The notes: generated by a model not told the origin, from the letters alone. Shown: positions 24,212 through 33,560, counted from the stretch's first letter. The stretch: 53,087 nucleotides of DNA from Candidatus Poribacteria bacterium (GCA_028820845.1 JAPPII010000065.1:1-53087), one strand, 5' to 3'. Program-made: numbers and translations.

Positions 24212-27200
24212 ATGTTTGAAGAGGTATCACCACAATTCACGTTTGCTGAAAAAGAAAAACAGACCTTGGCGTTTTGGCGTGAAAACGACATCTTTCAGAG
24301 AAGCATGGAGGTCCGCAAAGATGCACCGCCTTTCGTATTCTTAGAGGGACCCCCGTTTGCGAATGCACCCCCCGGCGTACATCACGTCCTCGCACGCGTC
24401 ATGAAGGATGCCGTTTGCCGCTACAAAACAATGACCGGACACTACGTTCACAGGAAAGCAGGCTGGGACACACACGGACTCCCGGTTGAATATCAGGTCG
24501 AAAAACAACTCAATATTAGAAACAAAGCCGAATTGGAGGCTTACGGCGTTCAGAACTTCATCGAAAAATGTAAAGAAAACGTCTTCCAATACGAACAGGA
24601 TTGGCGACAGATGACGGAGCGCATCGGATACTGGCTCAACCTTGACGATGCCTATATCACGCTGTCAAACGACTACATCGAAAGCATCTGGTGGGTCCTC
24701 CGGCAGGCGTGGGATAAGGAACTGCTCTATCAGGGACACAAGGTGCAACCCTACTGCTATCGGTGCGGGACGACCTTAGCAAGCCACGAAGTCGCACTCG
24801 GCTATCAAGAGGTCGCCGACCCATCAATCTTTGTACGTTTCCCGTTAAGAAATCAGGAGAGTACCTATCTACTCGTCTGGACGACGACACCGTGGACGTT
24901 GCCCTCTAACGTTGCCGTCGCTGTCGGTGAGGACTACGATTACGTCGCCGTTGAGCATAATGGGCAACGCCTCATCCTCGCAAAGGAGTGTCTGCCGAGT
25001 CTATTTGAAGATGAATCTCCACAAATCGTTGAGAACTATAAAGGCAAAGACCTCCGCAACTGGGAATACGAACCGTTGTTTGACAGTGGACAGCACCCAG
25101 AAAAATCCCACTACATCGTCACAGCCGATTTCGTCACGACGACAGAGGGGAGCGGCTTGGTCCATATCGCACCCGCTTTCGGACAAGATGATTTTGAAAT
25201 CGGACAGAAGCACAACATGCCATTCGTGCAATTAGTCGGGACCGACGGTAGATTCGTCCCAAAAGTTAAAGAACCCTGGGCAGGTGAATACGTCAAAGAC
25301 GCTGATCCGAAAATCATTCAGAACTTAGAAGGACGCGGCTTATTATTTAAGGCTACCGAATATACCCACCAATACCCCTTCTGTTGGCGGTGTGATAACC
25401 CACTGCTTTACTATGCACGTGAATCATGGTTCGTCCGGACGACCGCCCTCCGAGAACAGATGCTCAAGCACAACCAGCAAATCAACTGGTATCCAGAACA
25501 CCTCAAGGACGGACGGTTCGGCAACTGGTTGGAGAACAACATTGACTGGGGATTGAGTCGTGAGCGTTATTGGGGAACACCCTTACCCGTTTGGGTCTGC
25601 AAGGACTGTGGGCATCAGCACTGCGTCGGTAGTATCGCCGAGCTGAAAGAACTCGGCACCGACGTTCCAGACGATGTTGAACTCCACCGTCCGTATGTAG
25701 ACGACGTTGTCCTCGCTTGTAACAAGTGCAGCGGCACAATGCATCGCGTGCAAGATGTAATTGACTGCTGGTTCGATTCTGGATGTGCACACACAGCACA
25801 ATGGCACTATCCATTTGAAAACAAGGAAATGCTCGAACAAACGTACCCTGCTGATTTCATCTCCGAAGCCATCGATCAGACCCGTGGTTGGTTCTATAGT
25901 CTTTTGGCAACCGGCACACTCCTCTACGATAAACCCGCTTACAAGAACTGCCTCTGCCTTGAACTCATCATGGGACCCGACGGCCAAAAAATGAGTAAAA
26001 GCCGAGGGAACACAGTAGATCCGTGGACAATCCTTGACAAGCAAGGCGCAGATGCACTGCGCTGGTACATGTTCACCGCAACCACACCGTGGACACCACG
26101 CACTTTCAAAATGGAAGGCATTGACGAAGCCTTGAAGAAGTTCATGGGAACCCTTCACAATGTCTACAGTTTCTTCGTTATGTATGCTAACTTAGAGCAG
26201 ATTGATGTCCTGAAAGGTGCACCACCTGTTGCAGAACGTGCTACTGTTGATAGATGGATCTTATCACGCCTCCATACCCTCATTGACAGTGTGCGCAATA
26301 ACATGGAGAATTACCATCTCACAAACGCACCGCGCGCCATTGAGGCGTTTGTGGACGACCTCAGTAACTGGTACGTCCGTCGTTCCCGCGACCGTTTCTG
26401 GGGTGCGGAAGCCGGACCCGACAAGCAGGCTGCTTACGCAACACTTTATGAAGTGCTTGTAACCGTTGCCAAACTCGCTGCGCCGTTTACGCCGTTTCTG
26501 TCGGACGAACTCTACCGAAACCTCGTCTGCTCGCTTGATCCTGACGCACCACTGAGTGTTCACCTTGCGGAATACCCGGTTGCAGATGCCTCGCTGAAGG
26601 ATACCCAACTCGAAACCGATATGGCGTTCACACGCGAGGTCATCAGCATGGGGCATGCGGCACGGAACAAGTCAGGCATTAAAACGCGTCAACCACTTGC
26701 TGAGTTCACGCTTGGCGGACTTTCTGATGGAGAAAAAGAGACTGTTAACCGTTTGTCAGAACTCATCCACGATGAACTCAATGTCAAGGCTATTGCCTTC
26801 GTAGAAAATCTGGACGCATTCTCACAGGTAACGCTCAAGCCGAACTTCAGGGTGTTGGGACCGAAATACGGCAAAGGCGTGCAAGCCATCGCAAAGGCAC
26901 TCGCTACCGCAGATACGATGCAACTGAAGACGGAACTGGAAGCCACTGGCAGTTTACAGATTGAGGCATCGGGAGAGACGTATACCCTTGAGCAGTCAGA
27001 CATCGACGTGCAGACACAGAATCGAGAGGGTTTCTTTGTGGAGGTAGACGCGCGGAAATTCGTCGCGCTGTCAACGGAACTGACGCACGAATTGACGCTT
27101 GAAGGCTTAGCGCGCGAACTCGTCAACAAAATCCAGAATATGCGCAAAGATGCCAATTTCAACGTCTCAGACCGGATTAAATTCAGCCTTGAAACGCCGT

Positions 27201-27355
27201 CATCGCTTGTTGAGGAAGCGTTTGAGGTGCATCGGGATTACATTTTGCAAGAGACACTGACAACAACCGTTGTCGAGACTCCGAGTGGAAACGCCTTCAC
27301 GGTTGCACAGAAACTCAACGGTGAACCCGCAACCTTAAGCGTCGAAAAGGTTTAA
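24212..27355 (+). CDS. ileS: Isoleucyl-tRNA synthetase, long (type 2-like) form
   Basis: The 1047-aa class I synthetase carries the ATP-site His pair at H57-H58 (PPGVHHVLAR, in place of the usual HIGH) and KMSKS at 593-597. The editing domain (about 200-400, WTTTPWTLPSNVAVAVGED) is present. An anticodon-binding and C-terminal region ends with the GPKYGKGVQAIAKAL segment typical of the eukaryote-like branch. That branch is known to include mupirocin-resistant enzymes, though resistance is not proved here. It charges tRNA-Ile. The start is the ATG after AAGAGGAATTTCCT. It stands alone between repeats. Confidence 0.95.
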   Translation: MFEEVSPQFTFAEKEKQTLAFWRENDIFQRSMEVRKDAPPFVFLEGPPFANAPPGVHHVLARVMKDAVCRYKTMTGHYVHRKAGWDTHGLPVEYQVEKQLNIRNKAELEAYGVQNFIEKCKENVFQYEQDWRQMTERIGYWLNLDDAYITLSNDYIESIWWVLRQAWDKELLYQGHKVQPYCYRCGTTLASHEVALGYQEVADPSIFVRFPLRNQESTYLLVWTTTPWTLPSNVAVAVGEDYDYVAVEHNGQRLILAKECLPSLFEDESPQIVENYKGKDLRNWEYEPLFDSGQHPEKSHYIVTADFVTTTEGSGLVHIAPAFGQDDFEIGQKHNMPFVQLVGTDGRFVPKVKEPWAGEYVKDADPKIIQNLEGRGLLFKATEYTHQYPFCWRCDNPLLYYARESWFVRTTALREQMLKHNQQINWYPEHLKDGRFGNWLENNIDWGLSRERYWGTPLPVWVCKDCGHQHCVGSIAELKELGTDVPDDVELHRPYVDDVVLACNKCSGTMHRVQDVIDCWFDSGCAHTAQWHYPFENKEMLEQTYPADFISEAIDQTRGWFYSLLATGTLLYDKPAYKNCLCLELIMGPDGQKMSKSRGNTVDPWTILDKQGADALRWYMFTATTPWTPRTFKMEGIDEALKKFMGTLHNVYSFFVMYANLEQIDVLKGAPPVAERATVDRWILSRLHTLIDSVRNNMENYHLTNAPRAIEAFVDDLSNWYVRRSRDRFWGAEAGPDKQAAYATLYEVLVTVAKLAAPFTPFLSDELYRNLVCSLDPDAPLSVHLAEYPVADASLKDTQLETDMAFTREVISMGHAARNKSGIKTRQPLAEFTLGGLSDGEKETVNRLSELIHDELNVKAIAFVENLDAFSQVTLKPNFRVLGPKYGKGVQAIAKALATADTMQLKTELEATGSLQIEASGETYTLEQSDIDVQTQNREGFFVEVDARKFVALSTELTHELTLEGLARELVNKIQNMRKDANFNVSDRIKFSLETPSSLVEEAFEVHRDYILQETLTTTVVETPSGNAFTVAQKLNGEPATLSVEKV

Positions 27356-27371
27356 AACATCTATCTTTACT

Positions 27372-27393
27372 GGCGAGGTTTCCTAACCTCGCC
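27372..27393. repeat. GGTTTCCTAACC hairpin, GGCGA type
   Basis: GGCGAGGTT-TCCT-AACCTCGCC, a perfect 9-bp stem, begins 16 bases after the ileS stop. This is the same spacing as the copy after the TonB receptor. Confidence 0.6.
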
Positions 27394-27434
27394 AAAGACA
27401 TCATCCGTTTGCCCACGCGATGCAGCAGAAAAAC

Positions 27435-27468
27435 GCTACTATATGCAAGTAGACTTGCACATAGTAGC
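27435..27468. terminator. Long hairpin between convergent genes
   Basis: GCTACTATATGCAAGT pairs with ACTTGCACATAGTAGC (16 bp, one mismatch) around AG. It lies between the convergent ends of ileS and the 589-aa gene and could end transcription from either side. There is no clear U run. Confidence 0.45.
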
Positions 27469-27479
27469 ACTATTTGCTA

Positions 27480-29249
27480 TTATTCTTCTGGTCGGATGCT
27501 ATACTTAAGAACCCCAGCTACATCCGTAAACCGTAAGTAGAGTCCCCAACCCCAACCCTCTTGACTAATCTTACACAAAACCTCGTTCCACCCCGCATTG
27601 AGCCGACACGGAACGGCATCTTCGTCCGGTATCGGAGGACGGTTAGTGTCGATTCGGTAGATTTCAGAACCGTTCAACCACACAGTCGCACCATCATCAC
27701 TCCCGAGCAATAACACAGAATCCGTTGCTTCCGGTGCGTAGACGTATACCAGCGCGTATCCGACGGCTGACGACTCAAAACCAAGATTTGTCCCTAAATT
27801 GAGGAAACCGTCTCCCACTGCAGCTGCTTCCCGCCACTGGATCGCTCTGCCATGCATATCTGTGTAAGCTGCCTTCAGATCCAATCGACTTCCGGGAGTC
27901 AGCGTGTTGTCAATCGTCTCAACATCTGTCTTGGGAAACGGACCCAATATCATGTAATGTTTAACAAGCGGTGAAGCGTGCAGGACCTGATAGGAATCGA
28001 TACCGATTTTATAGCCTGTCGCCTCATCTGCCTTTCCGACGATGCTAAACACGATTTGGTTTGTCCCTGCGTTCAGGGGAGCAGTTCCAAACGAAACCAA
28101 TGTCCCAGCGATCGGTTCAGCAGCATAGCAGTCGTAGGGTGTCCCGACCACAGTGTCGTTTGCCGATAGTTCGACCTGCGCGTATTCCGGTCCACGCGTT
28201 AAAACAGCACTGATTTCATAAGCATTTCCGTGAGACACTTCAATTGGAATCGTTAAAGTTCCTATCTCTCCGGCGGTTTTCGGTGTCAATGCGACATGAC
28301 TTCCACCTATATCTATGCCTGCTGCGCGGTACGTTTCTATCTCAGCCTCTAAACTATATTCTTTTCCCTGGCCCAAGGCTATTGATTGTGTGTCTTTAGG
28401 AGGCAGCGGTAACGCTTTCTCATACCAAAATTGTGGCAGCCGATAGAGGTCGCGCCCCTCGTTTGTTAGGACAAGATCGTAGCCGTCAAAGCAGACAGCT
28501 TCCCCGCTAAAATCGTGCGATAAGTGTCGCGGTGCGCCTTGAATCATCTGCGCTAAATTATCCAATGTACCCTGATATACCCAGAGCGCGTCGTAAGTGC
28601 AGACAGCAAGCCGCGTCCCGTCTTCGGACAATCCCGCACCTGTCACGAGTTTCGCCCCAGTGAATTCACCGACATGCACTAAGACCTGTTTTACGTCGGG
28701 TTCGAGGGTTGGAAACCGGTAAAGCACAGCGCGTTCTCGTTCCTTAGAGACGATATAAGGAGTGCCTCCCCCAATAAAGAGTCCTTCCGCATCCACATTC
28801 TCATTGGGATACCGATACGGATAACTTGCGATGACCTCCACTTCTGTATCTTTGAACGGGTCGGGTTCTGCAACAACGACCACCTTCAAATCTTGTCGTA
28901 ATCTACTATTATTGCCGATTTCACCGATCCAGAGTCGGTTTTCTGAGTCGATACCGAGGGCTTCCCAGTCGAAGTTTTTTGAACCCTGCACAGCGATCTC
29001 TTGGATTAATTCACCATCTATTTTTGTCGCGTAAAGTGTCGCAGGATTGCCAGAGTCATTGAGGGTCCAATAGACACCTTCAAACTGCTGGCTTGTAACA
29101 ATGCCGGAACTTTCTTGGATGTCGGGGTGTGTGTATTTTCCTATGGGTTTCCATGGGGGTGTGTCGGGTGCATCTGAAGGTGCCGCTACAGCGGCGTGGA
29201 CTCCGATGCCGAGTGTAAAAACTAACAAAGGCAGTAGCAATTTCATCAA
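27480..29249 (-). CDS. Secreted propeller-like protein with C-terminal PA14/CBM-like module
   Basis: The 589-aa protein has a signal peptide (about 1-22, LLLPLLVFTLGIGVHAAVAA). Residues about 35-270 show repeated strands of a beta-propeller kind (SSGIVTSQQFEGVYWTLND, DWEALGIDSENRLWIGEIGN, VDAEGLFIGGGTPYIVSKE). A jelly-roll-like stretch follows (about 300-415), then a C-terminal module (about 425-585) with YMILGPFP, LLGSDDGATVWLNG and the NAGWNEVLCKI run, a pattern seen in sugar-binding or PA14-like domains of secreted hydrolases. It probably acts at or outside the outer membrane. No catalytic residues can be named, and the family is not firmly recognised. Confidence 0.65.
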   Translation of the reverse strand: MMKLLLPLLVFTLGIGVHAAVAAPSDAPDTPPWKPIGKYTHPDIQESSGIVTSQQFEGVYWTLNDSGNPATLYATKIDGELIQEIAVQGSKNFDWEALGIDSENRLWIGEIGNNSRLRQDLKVVVVAEPDPFKDTEVEVIASYPYRYPNENVDAEGLFIGGGTPYIVSKERERAVLYRFPTLEPDVKQVLVHVGEFTGAKLVTGAGLSEDGTRLAVCTYDALWVYQGTLDNLAQMIQGAPRHLSHDFSGEAVCFDGYDLVLTNEGRDLYRLPQFWYEKALPLPPKDTQSIALGQGKEYSLEAEIETYRAAGIDIGGSHVALTPKTAGEIGTLTIPIEVSHGNAYEISAVLTRGPEYAQVELSANDTVVGTPYDCYAAEPIAGTLVSFGTAPLNAGTNQIVFSIVGKADEATGYKIGIDSYQVLHASPLVKHYMILGPFPKTDVETIDNTLTPGSRLDLKAAYTDMHGRAIQWREAAAVGDGFLNLGTNLGFESSAVGYALVYVYAPEATDSVLLLGSDDGATVWLNGSEIYRIDTNRPPIPDEDAVPCRLNAGWNEVLCKISQEGWGWGLYLRFTDVAGVLKYSIRPEE

Positions 29250-29423
29250 AGTAATCTCCTTTTAATTTCTAACTATTTTACCGCTTTTTGGCTGAGAAAT
29301 CAACGGAGATTTCAGAAGAGGATAAGGCATTAACGTTCCACCTCTGCTGGTGAGGTTCCCACAAACCATTAAGTCGCTCTGCTGACTGCTGATCACTGAT
29401 GGCTGACAGCCAATGAAAAAAAG

Positions 29424-29452
29424 TAGACAAACCCCATATTTTGTGGTATCAT
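29424..29452 (+). promoter_or_regulatory. Promoter for rpsT
   Basis: TAGACA (29424-29429) and TATCAT (29447-29452) are separated by 17 bases. The leader is about 80 nt. Confidence 0.55.
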
Positions 29453-29538
29453 TAAAGATACGCATTGTAAAAGACATTTTACACCTCGGTTGTTTGCGAT
29501 ATTGCCGAGGCGATAAGTTCTCAAAAGGAGTATCAGTT

Positions 29539-29808
29539 TTGCATAGACAATCTGCAAAGAAACATGCGCGTGCGGACGAAAAGAAACGCATACGCAACCG
29601 ACATCGCAAAGCAACACTACGGACGATGCTTAAACAGACGGAGACCGCTCTGGATGAAGGCAATGTTGAAACCGCACAGGAACTGTGCAGGAACACCGTA
29701 AGCCTCTTGGATAGAGCCGCCGGTAAAGGCGTTATCAAAAAAGGGACAGCAAATCGTCAAAAGTCCAGACTCATCCGTAAGTTGCACCTACTAATGGCAA
29801 CTGCGTAG
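29539..29808 (+). CDS. rpsT: 30S ribosomal protein S20
   Basis: From the TTG at 29539 the protein is 89 aa and shows the S20 pattern throughout: HRQSAKKHARADEKKRIRNR, then LRTMLKQTETALDEGN, KGVIKKGTANRQKSRLI. The TTG is preferred because AAAGGAG lies 8 bases upstream and because the extra 42 codons of the longer frame (from 29413) are promoter and leader. S20 binds 16S rRNA early in small-subunit assembly and represses its own translation in Escherichia coli, where the start is also a non-ATG codon (UUG). Confidence 0.93.
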   Translation: MHRQSAKKHARADEKKRIRNRHRKATLRTMLKQTETALDEGNVETAQELCRNTVSLLDRAAGKGVIKKGTANRQKSRLIRKLHLLMATA

Positions 29809-29811
29809 TTA

Positions 29812-29922
29812 GGAGTTGGTGGATAGTTAGTTAATGGTTGATAGTTAAGGGTTATCGGACCTCCCACAACGCTAACACCAACTACCAGCAACCAACTACC
29901 AACAACTAATCGCTAACCGCTA
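29812..29922. repeat. Fold-back repeat between rpsT and rsmB
   Basis: The left arm GTTGGTGGATAGTTAGTT...GATAGTTAAGGG faces a right arm of AACCAACTACCAACAACTAA units across ACCTCCCACAACG. The right arm ends two bases before the rsmB ATG, so no ribosome site is present. Confidence 0.5.
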
Positions 29923-29923
29923 T

Positions 29924-31300
29924 ATGAATGCTCGCAAAGTCGCCTTAGAGTGTCTGCTAACCCTCTCACACACCAGTGCCTCCATAGCTTCTGTTGTTGA
30001 CAGTGCCTTTGGACGTTATACAATTGACGGGCGGGAACGGCGGCTGGTAAACGGACTTGTCTACGGCGTTATCCGGTGGCAGCGGCAACTTGATTGGGTT
30101 CTGAATCAGTTTATCAATCCCCGATTTCAGTTAGACGCTCGGCACCGTAATATCCTGCGACTCGGCGCATTTCAACTCCTACACCTTGATGGGATACCCG
30201 CACACGCAGCGATTTATGAAACCGTCCAACTCGCCACTTCTCACCTCCGCAAATCTGCTCGCGGACGAAAGACCGCAGGTTTTATAAATGCCGTTCTTCG
30301 TTCCGTACAACGCAAAGGCAGAACATTAGCTTACCCACCACTCGATGCAAACCCGATCGAACATATTGCGATTTCATTGTCCTATCCGACGTGGTTGGTA
30401 AAGCGGTGGCTGCAGACCCGCGGCGTTTCGTGGACATTAGCGTTCTGTCGCGCGAGCAACCAGATCGCACCGCTCGCGTTCCGCGTAAATTCCCTCCTGA
30501 CACAACGCGAAGAAGTTTGTCAATCTTTAGAAACGAACGGCATTGCCGCAAAGGTCTCCAAAATTGTTCCCGACGGCTTGGTACTCGAAAACCGTGCCAT
30601 CACTGCTTTTGATGCTACTGGCGACCAGACGTTGAAGGATATCCTCCGTCGCGAGGATATCTATGTCCAAGACGAAAGCGCGATGTTGGTCCCGTATCTT
30701 CTTTCACCAGAAAACGCTCAGTTCATTGTAGACCTCTGTGCTGCACCGGGTGGCAAGACAACACACCTCGCGCATCTCATGGGAAATGCCGGAAAACTTC
30801 TCGCCGTGGATGTGTCCGCAGAAAAAATAGCCTTGTTACAAAAGAACTGTCGGCGTGTCGGTGCCAACAACGTTGAAACACGGGTGACGGACGTACTAAA
30901 AGAAGATATTGGGTTCATTAAAACTGCGGATGCTGTGCTTATTGATGCGCCGTGTTCCGGGTTCGGCACGCTCCGACGACATCCCGACATTCGGTGGAAC
31001 AAGACCTTTGATCAAATTCGTGCTCTTAGTGAGATGCAATATAACTTGTTGAAGAACGCCGCACAACACATCAAACCGGGAGGCATCCTCGTTTACAGCA
31101 CCTGTAGCATAGAACCGATGGAAAACGAGGAGGTTGTTCAGCGATTTTTGACCGACTTCCCGATGTATAGCGTCGAAGATGCCCGACGCTTTCTGCCAGA
31201 TATTCCTTCGAGCGCAATAACAACACAAGGCTTCCTACAGACCTTTCCACATCAACACGGCGTTGACGGTGCGTTTGCGGCACGTCTAAAAAAAGAATGA
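29924..31300 (+). CDS. rsmB: 16S rRNA (cytosine-967) methyltransferase
   Basis: The 458-aa protein has an N-terminal NusB-like RNA-binding domain (about 1-140: RKVALECLLTL, RERRLVNGLVYGVIRW) and a SAM-dependent m5C methylase domain. Motif I is DLCAAPGGKTTHLAHLM, motif IV is IDAPCSGFGTLRRHPDIRW with C344, and motif VI is YSTCSIEPMENEE with C394. The two cysteines are those used for RNA m5C catalysis. The stop overlaps the thiE start (ATGA), so thiE is translationally coupled. The region just upstream is a fold-back repeat with no ribosome site. Confidence 0.95.
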   Translation: MNARKVALECLLTLSHTSASIASVVDSAFGRYTIDGRERRLVNGLVYGVIRWQRQLDWVLNQFINPRFQLDARHRNILRLGAFQLLHLDGIPAHAAIYETVQLATSHLRKSARGRKTAGFINAVLRSVQRKGRTLAYPPLDANPIEHIAISLSYPTWLVKRWLQTRGVSWTLAFCRASNQIAPLAFRVNSLLTQREEVCQSLETNGIAAKVSKIVPDGLVLENRAITAFDATGDQTLKDILRREDIYVQDESAMLVPYLLSPENAQFIVDLCAAPGGKTTHLAHLMGNAGKLLAVDVSAEKIALLQKNCRRVGANNVETRVTDVLKEDIGFIKTADAVLIDAPCSGFGTLRRHPDIRWNKTFDQIRALSEMQYNLLKNAAQHIKPGGILVYSTCSIEPMENEEVVQRFLTDFPMYSVEDARRFLPDIPSSAITTQGFLQTFPHQHGVDGAFAARLKKE

Positions 31301-31953
31301 TCGATTTTAGGTTATACGTCATTACAGACAGACACAGATGCGCGCCCACCCCACTGATTGAGGTGATCTCCGAATTGCTGGATGCAGGGGTTACCGTCAT
31401 CCAATTGCGCGAAAAAGATTTAAACAGCGATGAATTGATGCGCTTAGCGCAACCAATTGCTGACTTGTGTCGAAACTACAAAGCAAAACTTTTCGTCAAT
31501 ACAGATATACGCGTCGCAGCCACCGTCGGTGCCGCAGGCGTTCATCTTCCAGCAAATGCAGCATCCGTGAGTTCGGTGAAGACACAAATGGGTGCCGATT
31601 TCTCTATCGGATGCTCGGTGCATACCTTTGCGGAAGCAGGAAAACGAGAGACAGAAGGGGCTGATTTTTTAACCTATAGCCCTATCTATTTGACGGCAAG
31701 CAAACCCGGTTATGGTCCCGCAGTCGGTGTGGAAAATCTCACAAAGTTGGTAGGGCGCGTTAAATTACCTGTCTTTGCTCTGGGAGGTATTACACCGGCG
31801 CGTGCTTCTGAGTGTCTATCAGCAGGAGCCTTCGGCGTTGCTGTGATGTCAGGCGTTATGGCTCCCAAAAACGCAGGAAAACAGACGAAACGTTTTTTTA
31901 CGACCGAATCTGAGTTGCTGCGCCCGTTGTCTTTGCAAGTGTCAGATCGCTAA
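31297..31953 (+). CDS. thiE: Thiamine phosphate synthase
   Basis: The 218-aa TIM barrel joins HMP-PP and thiazole phosphate. Motifs: YVITDR, VIQLREKDL, FVNTDIRVAATVGAAGVHLP, SIGCSVHT, YGPAVGVENL and FALGGITPARA. It overlaps rsmB by four bases. The last 20 or so residues (KRFFTTESELLRPLSLQVSD) go beyond the usual end of the fold, and an 11-codon part of this tail recurs after murJ. No TPP riboswitch is visible nearby. Confidence 0.94.
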   Translation: MIDFRLYVITDRHRCAPTPLIEVISELLDAGVTVIQLREKDLNSDELMRLAQPIADLCRNYKAKLFVNTDIRVAATVGAAGVHLPANAASVSSVKTQMGADFSIGCSVHTFAEAGKRETEGADFLTYSPIYLTASKPGYGPAVGVENLTKLVGRVKLPVFALGGITPARASECLSAGAFGVAVMSGVMAPKNAGKQTKRFFTTESELLRPLSLQVSDR

Positions 31954-32114
31954 GAACTTTCATAATCCAATGCCGGTTGGAATTAACCGAAAACCCGGGG
32001 AATGCCATACGGCATTCATACCGTTGATTTGTGAAACGAAATTGTGAGTGATCAGCGAACAATTTGTCTTAGCTTTACATTGTGGAACGGTGACCAGATT
32101 TAATAGTTAAAAAA
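31954..32114. other. thiE-thiD spacer with repeat
   Basis: The 161-base spacer is mostly a GAATGCC-hairpin repeat and AT-rich sequence. I see no promoter with both boxes. Confidence 0.4.
31991..32030 (+). repeat. GAATGCC-hairpin repeat, copy 2
   Basis: AAACCCGGGGAATGCC-ATAC-GGCATTCATACC then GTTGATTT; the hairpin is at 32000-32017. It matches 20216-20262 on the opposite strand. Confidence 0.6.
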
Positions 32115-32897
32115 ATGAAACAGATTTTAACAATTGCAGGCTCAGATTCAGGTGGCGGTGCCGGTATACAGGCAGATATAAAGGCGATCTCAGCCAACGG
32201 CGGTTATGCCATGTCCGTAATCACCTCCGTTACAGCACAAAATACAGTGGCAGTGACCGAGGCGTTTGATCTGCCTATCTCGCTGATTGAAGCGCAGTTG
32301 GATGCCGTCTTCACAGATTTCGACGTAGCCAGCGTCAAAACCGGAATGCTCTCTTCATCAGCTATTGTTGAAGCGGTTACGCGGAAGTTGAAAGAATATA
32401 CGCCACCAACCCTCGTCGTGGACCCCGTGATGATCTCCAAAAGCAAATTCTCACTCTTGAAAGAGGAGGCGATTGAGAGCCTCAAAACGGCGTTGATTCC
32501 ACTTGCGACGCTGATTACACCGAATATTTACGAGGCAGAGTTGCTCGCACAGCAGGACATCCGAAACGCGGATGAGGCAAAAAATGCTGCAAAAGTAATC
32601 GCTGAACTCGGTTGTCACGCTGTTCTCGTTAAAGGTGGGCATCTTACGGCTAACAGTGCGATTGATGTGCTTTATTGCAACGGGGACTGGGATTTTTTTG
32701 AGGCAGAATGGGTTGAAACCGAAAACACGCACGGCACGGGTTGCACCTACTCAGCGGCAATCGCGACGCAACTCGCACACGGCAAAGATTTGAGAGACGC
32801 TATTGGAACAGCGAAGGCATATATTACCGGTGCTATTCAACACGCGCTGGATATCGGACACGGGCACGGACCGACACATCATTTTTTTAAGCAATGA
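32115..32897 (+). CDS. thiD: Hydroxymethylpyrimidine (phosphate) kinase
   Basis: The 260-aa ribokinase-fold enzyme phosphorylates HMP to HMP-P and HMP-PP, feeding ThiE. Motifs: ILTIAGSDSGGGAGIQADIK, TSVTAQNT, VVDPVMISKS, VLVKGGHL and the anion-hole ENTHGTGCTYSAAI. Length and motifs fit the family well. It probably shares transcription with rsmB-thiE despite the repeat-filled spacer. Confidence 0.95.
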   Translation: MKQILTIAGSDSGGGAGIQADIKAISANGGYAMSVITSVTAQNTVAVTEAFDLPISLIEAQLDAVFTDFDVASVKTGMLSSSAIVEAVTRKLKEYTPPTLVVDPVMISKSKFSLLKEEAIESLKTALIPLATLITPNIYEAELLAQQDIRNADEAKNAAKVIAELGCHAVLVKGGHLTANSAIDVLYCNGDWDFFEAEWVETENTHGTGCTYSAAIATQLAHGKDLRDAIGTAKAYITGAIQHALDIGHGHGPTHHFFKQ

Positions 32898-32923
32898 GCG
32901 AACAGCGAATAGCGAATAGCCTA

Positions 32924-33304
32924 CTACAACCGCTGTCGTCCGTCAAACCCGTCCTCGATTTCGTGCCAGTAACGGATCTTATTTTCATTGATCCGCCAAC
33001 AGAGATAGACCTCCCTACCCTCACGGAGGTGTGGGAAATCGACCAATCCAGGGTCAAGTCCTTTCAGGTGGCAGCCGCGCGCCGCAATCCGTTCCAAAAT
33101 TTCCTTAAAGTCGGCAGTCGCTTTAAGGAGCGCGGGAGTGTGCTTACTGCCGCCGTTAGAAGAGACCACCTCCAAGAGGGGCGTGATTTCTGCGTGCAGT
33201 CCTGCAAGTAGGTTTCTTATGGCTCTTAACTGTGAAATCTCATCAACTAATTCAGGAATACATTCGTTTGCTTCTTCGAGCGTGAAATATCGTTTTTCCT
33301 GCAT
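32924..33304 (-). CDS. DUF2203 family protein
   Basis: The 126-aa helical protein starts KRYFTLEEANECIPEL and ends with WRINENKIRYWHEIEDGF, the recognised DUF2203 pattern. In between, GLDPGLVDFPHLREGREVYL is conserved in the family. The function is unknown. It faces thiD tail to tail and has its own minus-strand promoter. An AAGGAGAAAC-type site before the ATG supports the start. Confidence 0.9.
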   Translation of the reverse strand: MQEKRYFTLEEANECIPELVDEISQLRAIRNLLAGLHAEITPLLEVVSSNGGSKHTPALLKATADFKEILERIAARGCHLKGLDPGLVDFPHLREGREVYLCWRINENKIRYWHEIEDGFDGRQRL

Positions 33305-33351
33305 CTGTGTTTCTCCTTGTGTATATCAAATTTGTATTGGCAACGTCCTAA

Positions 33352-33380
33352 AATTTACACTAAATTAAGAGCGATGTCAA
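33352..33380 (-). promoter_or_regulatory. Promoter for the DUF2203 gene
   Basis: On the minus strand TTGACA (33380-33375) is followed after 17 bases by TAAATT (33357-33352), about 50 bases before the ATG. Confidence 0.55.
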
Positions 33381-33401
33381 GGAAAGTTTTATTTTAATAT
33401 G

Positions 33402-33552
33402 CTGCTCTCAGTGGAAATGGCAAACGATTGTCGGTAGTTCGCTACGTTCACTTTCGTTAATCAGTTTTCGGATAAGAGTAGTCTATGGCAGTTACCGATG
33501 CTCGGGACCGCCACACGCTTAACCAACAACTGGAAACTGACAACCAATAACC
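33402..33552. repeat. Repeat-filled region before murJ
   Basis: It contains an AATCAGTTTTCGGAT segment and a right arm of the AACCAACAACTGG.../GACAACCAATAACC type that ends at the murJ ribosome-binding region. The murJ reading frame is open through the arm, which explains a misleading longer frame from 33498. Confidence 0.4.
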
Positions 33553-33560
33553 ATGAAAAG

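Noticed and set aside
25583-26158. 191-aa minus-strand frame inside ileS
   Set aside because: It is antisense to the conserved catalytic core of IleS; a typical shadow frame.
29413-29538. 42-codon N-terminal extension of S20
   Set aside because: It covers the -35/-10 boxes and leader; the S20 family starts at about HRQSAKKH and the TTG has a good ribosome site.
31954-32114. TPP riboswitch near thiE/thiD
   Set aside because: I looked for the conserved CUGAGA and ACCUGAUCUGG-type core and did not find it; the spacer is mostly a repeat.
33498-33560. 21-codon N-terminal extension of MurJ
   Set aside because: It is translated AACCAACAACTGG-type repeat and not part of the MurJ family sequence.
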